Of a stretch of DNA of 64,000 nt, positions 16,797-24,715 are shown in pieces. Within the stretch, counting starts at the first letter, position 1. Each line of letters starts with the position of its first letter. A model generated the notes under the pieces. It was not told the origin of the DNA. It saw only the letters and a list, made by a program, of their open reading frames with translations, and ran no database searches. Source of the stretch: CAXNKH01 sp049296795 (GTDB lineage: Bacteria; Pseudomonadota; Gammaproteobacteria; Burkholderiales; Burkholderiaceae_C); the NCBI GenBank assembly GCA_049296795.1, contig JBAQTC010000054.1, forward strand, positions 124,001-188,000. Reading direction: 5' to 3'. Position numbers and translations under genes: made by a program.

Positions 16797-17765
16797 TTAT
16801 TCGGCCTTGATGCCGGCGTGGGCCGCCACACGAGCCCAGCGCACCAGTTCGGAGCGCATGAAATCGGTGGCCTGATCCTGCGTGGTGTGCAAAATGTCAA
16901 AGCCCATGCTTTCAAGCTTGGCCATGGTTTCGGGTTGACTCAGCACCTTGTTGTAAGCCGCGTTCAGCTTCTTGACCACGGCCGGCGGTGTCGCCGCAGG
17001 CGCATAAACGGCGAACCAGTTCGCCACTTCGGCCCCCGGATAGCCGGATTCACCTAGGGTCGGCACTTGGGGCAGATTGCGGTGACGCTGCTTGGCCGCT
17101 ACGGCCAGGGCACGGATGCGTCCTTGCTTGATGAAAGGCAAGGCATTTTGCAGCGGACTGAACATGTAATCGAGTTGCCCGCCGACTAAGTCATTCATGG
17201 CCTGGGACTGCCCTTTGTAGGGGATGTGGCTGGAACTGGTACCCGCCAACTGGTTGAAGTACTCAGCCGTCAAATGCTGGGAACTGCCCAGACCGGCCGA
17301 GCCGTAGTTGAGCTGACCTGGCCTGCTGCGCGTCAGATCGACAAATTCTTTCAGGTTCGCCGCCGCAATCGATGACTTGACCACCAGCACCACATCAGTC
17401 TGCGCCACCAGGGCTACAGTCTGAAAGTCCTGCAGCAGGTCATAAGGCAACTTGCGGTAGACCGCCACGTTGGTGGCGATGGTGCTGGGCGAGACCAGCA
17501 GGGTGTAGCCGTCGGGTTTGGCACGCGCCACCAGCTCGACACCGATGTTGCCACCGGCACCCAACTTGTTTTCCACCACCAGGGGTTGACCCAGCAGCTC
17601 ACCAACCTTCTGTCCCAGTGTGCGCGCCATCACATCGGTACCGCCGCCCGCGGCCACCGGCACCACAACTTGGACCGAACGGGTGGGAAAAGTCTGGGCT
17701 TGTGCCGGCGCCAGAGTCAAGCTGCCCAACAGCAGGCCAGTCAAAATACCTCGGGTCAAAGCCAT
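16797..17765 (-). CDS. Bug/TctC-family periplasmic substrate-binding protein
   Basis: Extracytoplasmic receptor of the Bordetella uptake gene family, typically binding carboxylates or aromatic acids. It has 322 residues. A clear signal peptide (about residues 1-23, cleaved after AQA) is followed by FPTRSVQVVVPVAAGGGTDV and the KPDGYTLLVSPS segment typical of the fold. ATG 17765 has AGGAG upstream. No TctA/TctB membrane genes are adjacent, so it is an orphan receptor. It is divergent from a class II aldolase across a region with inverted repeats. Ligand unknown. Confidence 0.9.
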   Translation of the reverse strand: MALTRGILTGLLLGSLTLAPAQAQTFPTRSVQVVVPVAAGGGTDVMARTLGQKVGELLGQPLVVENKLGAGGNIGVELVARAKPDGYTLLVSPSTIATNVAVYRKLPYDLLQDFQTVALVAQTDVVLVVKSSIAAANLKEFVDLTRSRPGQLNYGSAGLGSSQHLTAEYFNQLAGTSSSHIPYKGQSQAMNDLVGGQLDYMFSPLQNALPFIKQGRIRALAVAAKQRHRNLPQVPTLGESGYPGAEVANWFAVYAPAATPPAVVKKLNAAYNKVLSQPETMAKLESMGFDILHTTQDQATDFMRSELVRWARVAAHAGIKAE

Positions 17766-17782
17766 GGTCAGCTCCTGAAGGA

Positions 17783-17844
17783 ATGAGAGGACTAACAAAA
17801 AATATAACCGCCATGGTAACCAACTTACACTCAAGCCCTCTCAT
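17783..17844. repeat. Eight-base inverted repeat between Bug receptor and aldolase genes
   Basis: atgagagg at 17783-17790 and its exact complement cctctcat at 17837-17844, 46 bases apart, inside the 148-base divergent intergenic region. Such separated arms can be two half-sites of one regulator bridging both promoters. No regulator gene is adjacent, so this is a candidate only. Confidence 0.4.
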
Positions 17845-17870
17845 CGATAACCCTCTTCTGAAATTTTTCG

Positions 17871-17892
17871 GGACAGATCTTTAGCTCTGTCC
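17871..17892. promoter_or_regulatory. Palindrome upstream of the class II aldolase gene
   Basis: Perfect seven-base arms ggacaga (17871-17877) and tctgtcc (17886-17892) around an eight-base centre, ending 21 bases before the ATG of the aldolase and just before its AAAGGA ribosome-binding site. It may be an operator or an mRNA hairpin affecting ribosome access. No T-run follows, so a terminator is unlikely. Confidence 0.45.
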
Positions 17893-17913
17893 TCAACTGA
17901 AAGGACCCCTGCC

Positions 17914-18630
17914 ATGCCCCCAGCTGCCAGCACTGCCCTGATTGACGACCTGGTGATTGCCAACCACATTCTGGTGAATGAAGGCGTTGTCGACGGTTTT
18001 GGTCATATCAGCGTTCGCCATGACACCCATCCCGATCGCTTCCTGATCGCCCGCAGCATGGCGCCAGGACTGGTAACGGCAGACGACGTCGTGAGCTGCG
18101 ACATGGACGGCCAAGTGCACGACGAGCGGGGGCGGCGCTCCTACGTCGAACGCTTTATTCACAGCGAAATTTATCGGGCTCGACCCGACGTGATGTCCAT
18201 TATTCACAGTCACTCGCCGGCCGTGATCCCATTTGGTGTGACCGGTGCCAGACTGCGACCGATTTGCCACATGAGCGGCTTCCTGGGGGCGAAAACACCG
18301 GTGTTTGAAATTCGTCACTCCGCCGGAGAAGCCACCGACTTACTGATCCGTAACCAAGCGCTGGGCAAGGCCTTGGCCCTATCCCTGGGCTCCTCGGCCG
18401 TTGCGCTGATGCGCGGACATGGCAGCGTGACTGTCGGCAACTCGATTCAACAAGTGGTCTTTCGCGCCATCTATACCGAGGGCAATGCCCGACTGCAAAC
18501 CGAAGCGATGAAAATGGGTGAAATCAATTTCATGACTGAAGCTGAGGCTCAAGCCGCATCCGACATGAACGACGATCACCTCGATCGCCCCTGGCAAGTC
18601 TGGAAACAGCGCGCCATCAAAAACTCCTAA
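17914..18630 (+). CDS. Class II aldolase/adducin-family protein
   Basis: Zinc-dependent aldolase or decarboxylase-like enzyme of 238 residues. The zinc site is visible as HSHSP (about residues 98-102) plus a later histidine in MRGHGSVTVG. The N-terminal GHISVRHD segment matches the family. It is divergent from a Bug receptor gene, which suggests that the imported acid might be its substrate or precursor; that is inference. The exact reaction cannot be read from sequence. It lies 63 bases upstream of tgt in the same direction. Confidence 0.85.
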   Translation: MPPAASTALIDDLVIANHILVNEGVVDGFGHISVRHDTHPDRFLIARSMAPGLVTADDVVSCDMDGQVHDERGRRSYVERFIHSEIYRARPDVMSIIHSHSPAVIPFGVTGARLRPICHMSGFLGAKTPVFEIRHSAGEATDLLIRNQALGKALALSLGSSAVALMRGHGSVTVGNSIQQVVFRAIYTEGNARLQTEAMKMGEINFMTEAEAQAASDMNDDHLDRPWQVWKQRAIKNS

Positions 18631-18693
18631 TCCGTTGCACGCAGAGCTTGCGCGTTTTGCGTCGCAGCTAACTGTCCCGCAAAGTATCAAACC

Positions 18694-19911
18694 ATGTTGC
18701 AATTTGAAGTTCTAAAAACCGACCCCGCCAGCACCCATAGCGAAGGCAATTACCTGGGCTCGCACGCCCGGCGTGGTCGCCTGCGACTCAATCACGGAGA
18801 AGTCCAAACACCCATGTTCATGCCGGTAGGAACTTACGGCACGGTCAAGGGCGTGATGCCTCGTTCACTCGAAGACATGGGCGCTCAAATTATTTTGGGC
18901 AATACCTTTCACTTATGGATGCGTCCGGGCCTGGATGTTCTCAAGCAGTTTGGCGGCCTGCATAGATTCGAAAACTGGGACAAACCGATCCTGACCGACA
19001 GCGGTGGCTTTCAGGTCTGGAGCTTGGGCGAGATGCGAAAAATCAGCGAAGAAGGCGTTCGGTTTTCTTCGCCGGTCAATGGCGACAAACTGTTTTTGAC
19101 ACCCGAAATTTCGATGCAGATTCAGACTGTTTTGAACTCCGACATCGTGATGCAGTTTGACGAATGCACACCTTATATTTCAATCGATGGCAAGACCAAG
19201 GGGCAACTGACGACCGAACGCGAAGCGCGTCTCTCCATGGAATTGAGCCTACGCTGGGCCAAGCGTTGTCAGGACGAGTTTGCCAAACTGGAAAACCCCA
19301 ATGCGCTTTTTGGCATCGTGCAAGGCGGCATGTTTGAAAACCTTCGCGACGAATCGCTCTCGGGTTTGGAAGCAATGAACTTCCCCGGCATTGCCGTCGG
19401 CGGCGTCAGCGTGGGCGAACCCAAAGAAGAAATGCTGCGTCTGCTACACCATATCGGACCCCGGTTGCCAGCGCATAAACCGCATTACCTGATGGGGGTG
19501 GGGACGCCCGAGGATTTAATTGCCGGCGTACAGAACGGAATCGACCTGTTCGACTGTGTCATGCCCACCCGCAACGCGCGTAACGGCCATTTATTCACCC
19601 GTTTCGGCGATCTGAAACTGCGCAATGCGCGGCACAAATCCGATCCCCAGCCAGTTGATGAAACATGTACCTGCTACGCCTGTGCGGGTAACACTGGTGT
19701 GCCATTCAAACAGGGCGGAGACAAGGGATTTTCACGTGCTTACTTGCACCACCTAGACCGCTGTGGCGAAATGCTCGGCCCCATGCTCGCGACCATCCAC
19801 AACCTGCACTATTACTTGAACCTGATGCATGAAGTTCGCCAGGCATTGGATCAAGGCAGCTTCGGTGCCTTCGTCAAGCAATTTCACACCGACCGTGCGC
19901 GTGGGGTTTAG
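18694..19911 (+). CDS. tgt: tRNA-guanine transglycosylase
   Basis: Exchanges guanine 34 for preQ1 in tRNAs with GUN anticodons, the step before QueA. The 405-residue TIM barrel contains LTDSGGFQVWSLG (active-site Asp region), GGVSVGEPKEEM and the nucleophile region FDCVMPTRNARNGHLF. The zinc site is a CTCYAC cluster plus a downstream histidine in RAYLHHLDRC. The start codon lacks an obvious ribosome-binding site. It converges on the FIST gene with seven bases between the stops. Confidence 0.97.
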   Translation: MLQFEVLKTDPASTHSEGNYLGSHARRGRLRLNHGEVQTPMFMPVGTYGTVKGVMPRSLEDMGAQIILGNTFHLWMRPGLDVLKQFGGLHRFENWDKPILTDSGGFQVWSLGEMRKISEEGVRFSSPVNGDKLFLTPEISMQIQTVLNSDIVMQFDECTPYISIDGKTKGQLTTEREARLSMELSLRWAKRCQDEFAKLENPNALFGIVQGGMFENLRDESLSGLEAMNFPGIAVGGVSVGEPKEEMLRLLHHIGPRLPAHKPHYLMGVGTPEDLIAGVQNGIDLFDCVMPTRNARNGHLFTRFGDLKLRNARHKSDPQPVDETCTCYACAGNTGVPFKQGGDKGFSRAYLHHLDRCGEMLGPMLATIHNLHYYLNLMHEVRQALDQGSFGAFVKQFHTDRARGV

Positions 19912-19918
19912 CCGTACA

Positions 19919-21175
19919 TCAAGCGACGAAAACGGTCAAGACTGCGGTGTACCCATAGAGGTGATTGTGCGCAATTTCACCACCTGCGAAAAACCCGACC
20001 AGAGGCACATCGCCCAGTGCTTGGCGCACGATTTTCAGCTCCGCACTGTCAGCGCCAAAATGAGGCCCGCCACGGCCGGCGCAACTCACATAGACTGCCC
20101 CCGAGATACGCGGCTTTGGTTGCTGAGTTGGTTCGGGCTGGGACTCAATCAGGTTCGATGGTAATTTTTGTGTGACTTCCTCAGGCTCGAGTTCTTCCCG
20201 AATTTCGGTACACACCCGCATCAGGTCAGCGCGTGCAGCCTGCACATTGCGCTGGCAAAACGCTAGCTGCATCCCAGCGGCCACCGAACCGGCGATGGCC
20301 ACACCGCGCTTGACCGGATCGAGTCCGATGATGTGGCGTACCAACACATCGTCACCAAAATTTCCAGTTTGACGAACGGCTTGGGCAGCAGCGTCATTTT
20401 CAACCAGCAACAAACCCACCAGAGTGGCACGCACAGCGCTCAAGGCCGTTTGGGGCTGCTCCAGCGTGACCCCTAGCTCACGCAACAGCACATCCAGCGC
20501 TGGCTCGCCATCGAGCTCCAGCACCAGATTATTCTGCGCTGCCGTTATCACGCGGCCCTTGGACAAGGGCAAGCAACCTTGGGTCACACGCGAAACCATC
20601 CTGATGCCCTCAGCAAACGCCACGCCCGACAAACCACCACTGAAAACGCCAGGGGCCGCTCCCTGCCCTTTGAGATTTCCGTCTCCTCCCATAGCAAACT
20701 GAACGCTTTGACTGCGACTGGCCGACAGACCACCGAACAGATAGCCCGAACTGGTGCGCAAAGCCATCTCCTCGATCAATTCGGGCAACTCAGACGTATT
20801 GGCATCGGCATGGAGCAAAGCACTATGGGCCTCAAAACCCAGACTTAGCGGCGCCACCCCTGAAAACACCCGGTACTGATCGCTGGGCAGTTCACACAAC
20901 ATGACGGCCAACGCAGGCTGATCAAAATACTCCACATTGTTGGAGGCGATACCGATGCCGACCGTTCCCGACCAATCGGTGATCTCGGGCAATTCAGCGC
21001 TCAAATGATCCAGGATGTCCTGTGCCACGTGCGCGTAATGATCGGTGATATAGAGCAGCGCCAGTGTCGGGTTGCGAACGTAGTCCGGCGCAACCATCTG
21101 GGCCTGCAGTTGGGCCAGCACCAGAGCCGCGGCCATGGGCCACTGGGGATGCGTTGCATGGGCATAGGGGAACAT
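19919..21175 (-). CDS. FIST-domain protein
   Basis: A 418-residue protein composed of the FIST N-terminal domain (roughly residues 30-220) and the FIST C-terminal domain (roughly 225-410, with AVYVSCAGRGGPHFG and VGFFAGGEIAHN). FIST domains are predicted small-ligand sensory modules usually fused or linked to signalling proteins. No output domain is attached here and no kinase or cyclase is adjacent. It has no signal peptide, so it is predicted cytoplasmic. A linker rich in Pro, Glu and Gln near residues 340-358 interrupts the C-terminal part. It starts 27 bases after the PCuAC gene, probably in the same transcript. Ligand unknown. Confidence 0.85.
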   Translation of the reverse strand: MFPYAHATHPQWPMAAALVLAQLQAQMVAPDYVRNPTLALLYITDHYAHVAQDILDHLSAELPEITDWSGTVGIGIASNNVEYFDQPALAVMLCELPSDQYRVFSGVAPLSLGFEAHSALLHADANTSELPELIEEMALRTSSGYLFGGLSASRSQSVQFAMGGDGNLKGQGAAPGVFSGGLSGVAFAEGIRMVSRVTQGCLPLSKGRVITAAQNNLVLELDGEPALDVLLRELGVTLEQPQTALSAVRATLVGLLLVENDAAAQAVRQTGNFGDDVLVRHIIGLDPVKRGVAIAGSVAAGMQLAFCQRNVQAARADLMRVCTEIREELEPEEVTQKLPSNLIESQPEPTQQPKPRISGAVYVSCAGRGGPHFGADSAELKIVRQALGDVPLVGFFAGGEIAHNHLYGYTAVLTVFVA

Positions 21176-21202
21176 GGGAAAAACTCAATCCAGGGATGCG
21201 AC

Positions 21203-21655
21203 TCAGTGGCCATGAGATCCCGCCGGCGGCCCCAGGCTCACCGGCAACTTGATCTCGAGCTGGCTCTGCACACCTTTGCCATCCTTGAACACCAGGGTCA
21301 GCTGCACTGTGCTGTCTTTTTTCAGTGGCGTTTTCAAATCCATCAACATCAGGTGATAGCCTCCGGGCTTGAGTTCGACAGTTTTTCCTGCCGGCAAATT
21401 CAGGCCACCGACAACAGCGCGCATGGTCATGACATCAGCTTGCATTTTCATTTCATGCAACTCGGTCAGACCGGCGACCGGACTGGACACCGCAACCAGC
21501 GTGCTGTCCTCCTTGGCGGTGATTTTCATGAATGCGCCCGTGGCACGCTGACCCTGCACCGAGGTGCGGACCCAAGCCTCTTTGATTTCCACGGTCTGGG
21601 CCCAAAGCGGGCTGCTGCTCAAAGCGAGGACAGCGATTAATTTTTTAAAGCTCAT
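21203..21655 (-). CDS. PCuAC-type periplasmic copper chaperone
   Basis: Copper(I) carrier thought to load the CuA or CuB site of cytochrome oxidase. It has 150 residues from ATG 21655, with a signal peptide ending around residue 20. The copper ligands of the family are visible: His67, Met78, His101 and Met103 (HEMKMQADVMTM and YHLMLMD). The tail ends HGH, possibly an extra metal site. It lies between a YcnI-like gene and a FIST gene on the same strand. Confidence 0.92.
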   Translation of the reverse strand: MSFKKLIAVLALSSSPLWAQTVEIKEAWVRTSVQGQRATGAFMKITAKEDSTLVAVSSPVAGLTELHEMKMQADVMTMRAVVGGLNLPAGKTVELKPGGYHLMLMDLKTPLKKDSTVQLTLVFKDGKGVQSQLEIKLPVSLGPPAGSHGH

Positions 21656-21705
21656 GGCAGGTTCCACTTGGATTTTGGATTTGGAGGTGAGTGAGAAAGA
21701 CAACG

Positions 21706-22269
21706 TCAGTGTTGGTGTCCGACGTGATCTGAGGCAATCAGTTCAAGCAAGGCCGCAGGCGACTTCAGCCCTCGCGTCGAAACACCCGACGATGGAATCT
21801 GGTTCCATTCCAGTCGCCCTTTTTCACAGGTCTGCAGCACTTTGAACCACATGGCTTGCGCCTTGGCGGGTAGGCTGCCGCGCAGCACAAACTCATCAAA
21901 AAAGGCATCAGGCAACCAACTGTCTTTGGTGGCCGCTGTCCAGGTGATTTCTGTCACGTCTTGCGTAACTTGCTTGCCATGGCTCAAATAGGGTTGGGCC
22001 AGCGACTCGCGCTTGACGGACAGCAGCCAACCCGGTTTGGGTTGGGGCTTGGCGCCCAGGAAACCACTAGGTAACTGCACGGTAATGGCGGTGGTGGGCG
22101 ATCCCTCACAGCCATGACCCACCCGCAACGCCGCTTTGTAGCTGCTGCCAGCCAGCGCCACGGGTTCTTCCAACACCACGTGAGAAAAAGTAGAAAAAGT
22201 CGATAAAAGCAGCGCAGATAAAACGAGGATTCTTGGCGCGTGGTTCGTCAGTTTAAGGTTGTAAAACAA
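21706..22269 (-). CDS. YcnI-like (DUF1775) periplasmic copper-binding protein
   Basis: A 187-residue protein with a signal peptide. The mature N-terminus would begin at or near His30 (SHVVLEEP), and in YcnI the N-terminal histidine together with a glutamate binds copper(II). The family core ALRVGHGCEGSPTTAITVQL follows. The C-terminus ends DHVGHQH, a possible extra metal-binding tail. It lies 50 bases upstream of the PCuAC gene and 72 bases after the DUF2946 gene. YcnI-PCuAC pairing is known and supports a joint role in periplasmic copper handling. Confidence 0.88.
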   Translation of the reverse strand: MFYNLKLTNHAPRILVLSALLLSTFSTFSHVVLEEPVALAGSSYKAALRVGHGCEGSPTTAITVQLPSGFLGAKPQPKPGWLLSVKRESLAQPYLSHGKQVTQDVTEITWTAATKDSWLPDAFFDEFVLRGSLPAKAQAMWFKVLQTCEKGRLEWNQIPSSGVSTRGLKSPAALLELIASDHVGHQH

Positions 22270-22341
22270 GTAATTTCTCCGGATAAATTAAGACAACAGC
22301 AGCGCGACCCGTAACAAGGGAAGCACTGTGGATTCAAAAAT

Positions 22342-22692
22342 TCAGGAGAAAACAGGGGGGCCACGCGCCGGCAACGGCGCAGCAACCAGCATGCTGGGAC
22401 GCTCTGCCGGGTCATAAGGCGCGACAAAAACCGGCTCCAATTGGGACATTCCAATCGGACTGGCCAGCGGAGGCGCTGCGTTCGAAGCTGCGCACCACGG
22501 GCAATCGAGCGTCGGACTGCTGAGTGTCCCCTCGTCGTCCAAGGTTTGCATTTTCATCACGCCCGCACCGGCGCAAATCAGCTCCTGCACTTGCGGTTTG
22601 ACCATGGGCGAAGCTATCGCAACGCCGACAGACAAAACAAACCAGGCCAACATGAAGCGGGCGATCAGTTGAGTCTGGCGCAGGAATGGCAT
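22342..22692 (-). CDS. DUF2946-family protein, copper-linked
   Basis: A 116-residue protein with an N-terminal hydrophobic segment (about residues 10-28), a DCPWC motif near residue 63-67 and a C-terminal ARGPPVFS end, all typical of DUF2946. Members are commonly found beside copper uptake and handling genes, but their biochemical role is not established. It heads a minus-strand group with the YcnI-like and PCuAC genes. No TonB-dependent copper receptor is present in this window. Confidence 0.7.
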   Translation of the reverse strand: MPFLRQTQLIARFMLAWFVLSVGVAIASPMVKPQVQELICAGAGVMKMQTLDDEGTLSSPTLDCPWCAASNAAPPLASPIGMSQLEPVFVAPYDPAERPSMLVAAPLPARGPPVFS

Positions 22693-22778
22693 GGCCGCGA
22701 TTGTCCCACACTGCGTAGAATTCGCTCCATGCCCCTGCCCTGGCGGGCCAGCGCCACGGCCAATCCGAAGGAAACAAA

Positions 22779-23765
22779 ATGAACTTTTTCAAGCACAAAC
22801 TCAGCAGCGCTTTAGCCGCTTCCATGCTCATGGCTATGGCCGGCGCCGCCTTGGGTCAGGCAGCTTATCCCGACAAGCCAATTCAAATCATTCTCCCCCT
22901 GCAGGCTGGGTCGGCCTCCGATGTAGCAGTTCGCTTTGTGTCAGAGCGCTTGACTGAAAGCCTCAAACAAGCGGTCACCGTGGAGAACGTGACCGGTGCG
23001 GCCGGACAGATCGGAGTCGATCGCTTGCTCAAGGCCAAGCCCGATGGCTACACACTGGCCGCGCTGAACAACAGCATTCTCACCATCCTGCCTAATATCC
23101 AAAAAGGCAAAGTCAGGTTCGACCCCTTCGCCGACTTTATCCCTATCGCTGGCATAGCCACTATCCCCACCTTACTCGGGGTGAACAAGGACTTGCCCGT
23201 GAAGAATGTGCAGGAACTGATTGCTCTGGCCAAATCCAAACCCGACCTCCTGAACTATTCATCGGGTGGCGCCGGCAGCCCGCAACACTTAGCCACTGAA
23301 ATGTTTATGGCCATGAGCGGTGTGAAATTGACCCATGTTCCGTACAAAGGGGCACAAGCGGCAGCGACCGACTTGGCTGCTGGGCAAGTCCAAGTTATGT
23401 TCATCGCGCATTCGCTGGCCTTGCCCCACCTGCCGTCGGGCCGAGTGCGTCCGATTGCTTTTGCTGGCGGCACCCGTTCTGCCGCTTTTCCTGATTTACC
23501 CACCGTGGCTGAAGGCGGCGTTGCGGGTTATGACTATGCGTCCTGGATAGCCCTGTTTGCTCCTCGCGGTACGCCCGATGAAGTGGTCGCCCGCCTGCGC
23601 GCTGAGCTGCCCAAGTTGTTGGCAAGGCCAGAAATAGCACAAAAATTTACGGCTGCGGGGCTGGAGCTCTGGAGCTTGCCGCATGACAAACTGATGCAGG
23701 CCACCCGTGATGATTACGCCCGTTGGCAGCAGGTCGTGAAAACCGCCAACATCATCGCCAACTGA
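22779..23765 (+). CDS. Bug/TctC-family periplasmic substrate-binding protein
   Basis: Second orphan Bug receptor in the window, 328 residues. The signal peptide spans about residues 1-26 (cleavage near ALG-QA). The mature protein opens YPDKPIQIILPLQAGSASDV and contains AKPDGYTLAALNNS. ATG 22779 is preceded by GAAGGA. The next gene, a DctP-type receptor, starts five bases after its stop, so the two are almost certainly cotranscribed. Ligand unknown. Confidence 0.9.
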   Translation: MNFFKHKLSSALAASMLMAMAGAALGQAAYPDKPIQIILPLQAGSASDVAVRFVSERLTESLKQAVTVENVTGAAGQIGVDRLLKAKPDGYTLAALNNSILTILPNIQKGKVRFDPFADFIPIAGIATIPTLLGVNKDLPVKNVQELIALAKSKPDLLNYSSGGAGSPQHLATEMFMAMSGVKLTHVPYKGAQAAATDLAAGQVQVMFIAHSLALPHLPSGRVRPIAFAGGTRSAAFPDLPTVAEGGVAGYDYASWIALFAPRGTPDEVVARLRAELPKLLARPEIAQKFTAAGLELWSLPHDKLMQATRDDYARWQQVVKTANIIAN

Positions 23766-23770
23766 TATTT

Positions 23771-24715
23771 ATGACCCAGTTCACCGGACGGCAATTCCAC
23801 AACCAGCCGATTGACAGCCACATTCACCCTTTTCTGGTGGATCTGTGGGACGAAGTCAGACAAGAGACTGGGGGCGAACTCGATATCAAGGTTTTTCCCC
23901 AGAACGCCGGCATTCCCGGCTCTGACCCGCAGGCCTTGACCATGCTGGCCAGCGGCGAACTGGAATTTTTCACCTTGATGGGCGGCATCCTGGGACAGAT
24001 CGCGCCTGAAGCGGAAATGCAAGGCGTAGCGTTTGCATTCGATTCACCAGCCCAGGTGTTTGCCGCGATGGATGGTGAACTAGGCGCTTATCTGGACCAG
24101 TGCACTCGAGCGCATGGTATCCACATGGTTCGCGGCGGCTGTTTTGAAAACGGTTTTCGCTGGATGTTCAGCGTTGACCGCCCCATTCTTGGCCCGTCCG
24201 ATCTGCAGGGAATGCGGATGCGGATTCCTTCAGGCCAGACCTTTGAAGATTTGTTTCGTGCCCTCGGCGCCACACCAGTGGTGGTCAACATCAAGGGCTT
24301 ATATGAAGCGCTGGCCCAGCATCACGTTGATGCCCATGAAAATGCACCGGTGGTGGCCGATGTCAACCACCTCGACAAAGTCTCATTCCATGCCTCACTC
24401 ACCGATCACCAGTGGTCGGGTTTCAACCAGCTGGCTAATCTAACCTTCTGGAACCGCCTGCCTGAGCCTTTGCGTGAGACAGTGAACCGGGTAACTCAAA
24501 AACAGGTGGCAGCGCAACGAGCGCATGCCGACGCCTGCAACCGCAGCTTGTCCCTGACTTTCGCCCAGCGTGGGATGACGATTTATCCCGTGGAGCGCGA
24601 GCCATTTCGCGCCGCTTTGGCTCAAGCTGGGTTTTTCAGTGCCTGGAAAAACAAACTGGGTCCACAGGCCTGGTCTCAGCTTGTCAAGGCGGCACCGGCC
24701 CTGTCCCGTTATTGA
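23771..24715 (+). CDS. DctP-type TRAP substrate-binding protein lacking a signal peptide
   Basis: A 314-residue protein with the DctP fold signature: GMRMRIPSG near residues 148-156 (the arginine normally clamps the ligand carboxylate) and GLYEALAQHHVDAHENAP following. The N-terminus MTQFTGRQFHNQPIDSH contains no hydrophobic signal sequence, and neither does the in-frame extension upstream. It would therefore stay in the cytoplasm, which is odd for this family. No DctQ/DctM genes are adjacent. It lies five bases after the Bug gene and overlaps the convergent FAA hydrolase gene by seven bases. Confidence 0.8.
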   Translation: MTQFTGRQFHNQPIDSHIHPFLVDLWDEVRQETGGELDIKVFPQNAGIPGSDPQALTMLASGELEFFTLMGGILGQIAPEAEMQGVAFAFDSPAQVFAAMDGELGAYLDQCTRAHGIHMVRGGCFENGFRWMFSVDRPILGPSDLQGMRMRIPSGQTFEDLFRALGATPVVVNIKGLYEALAQHHVDAHENAPVVADVNHLDKVSFHASLTDHQWSGFNQLANLTFWNRLPEPLRETVNRVTQKQVAAQRAHADACNRSLSLTFAQRGMTIYPVEREPFRAALAQAGFFSAWKNKLGPQAWSQLVKAAPALSRY

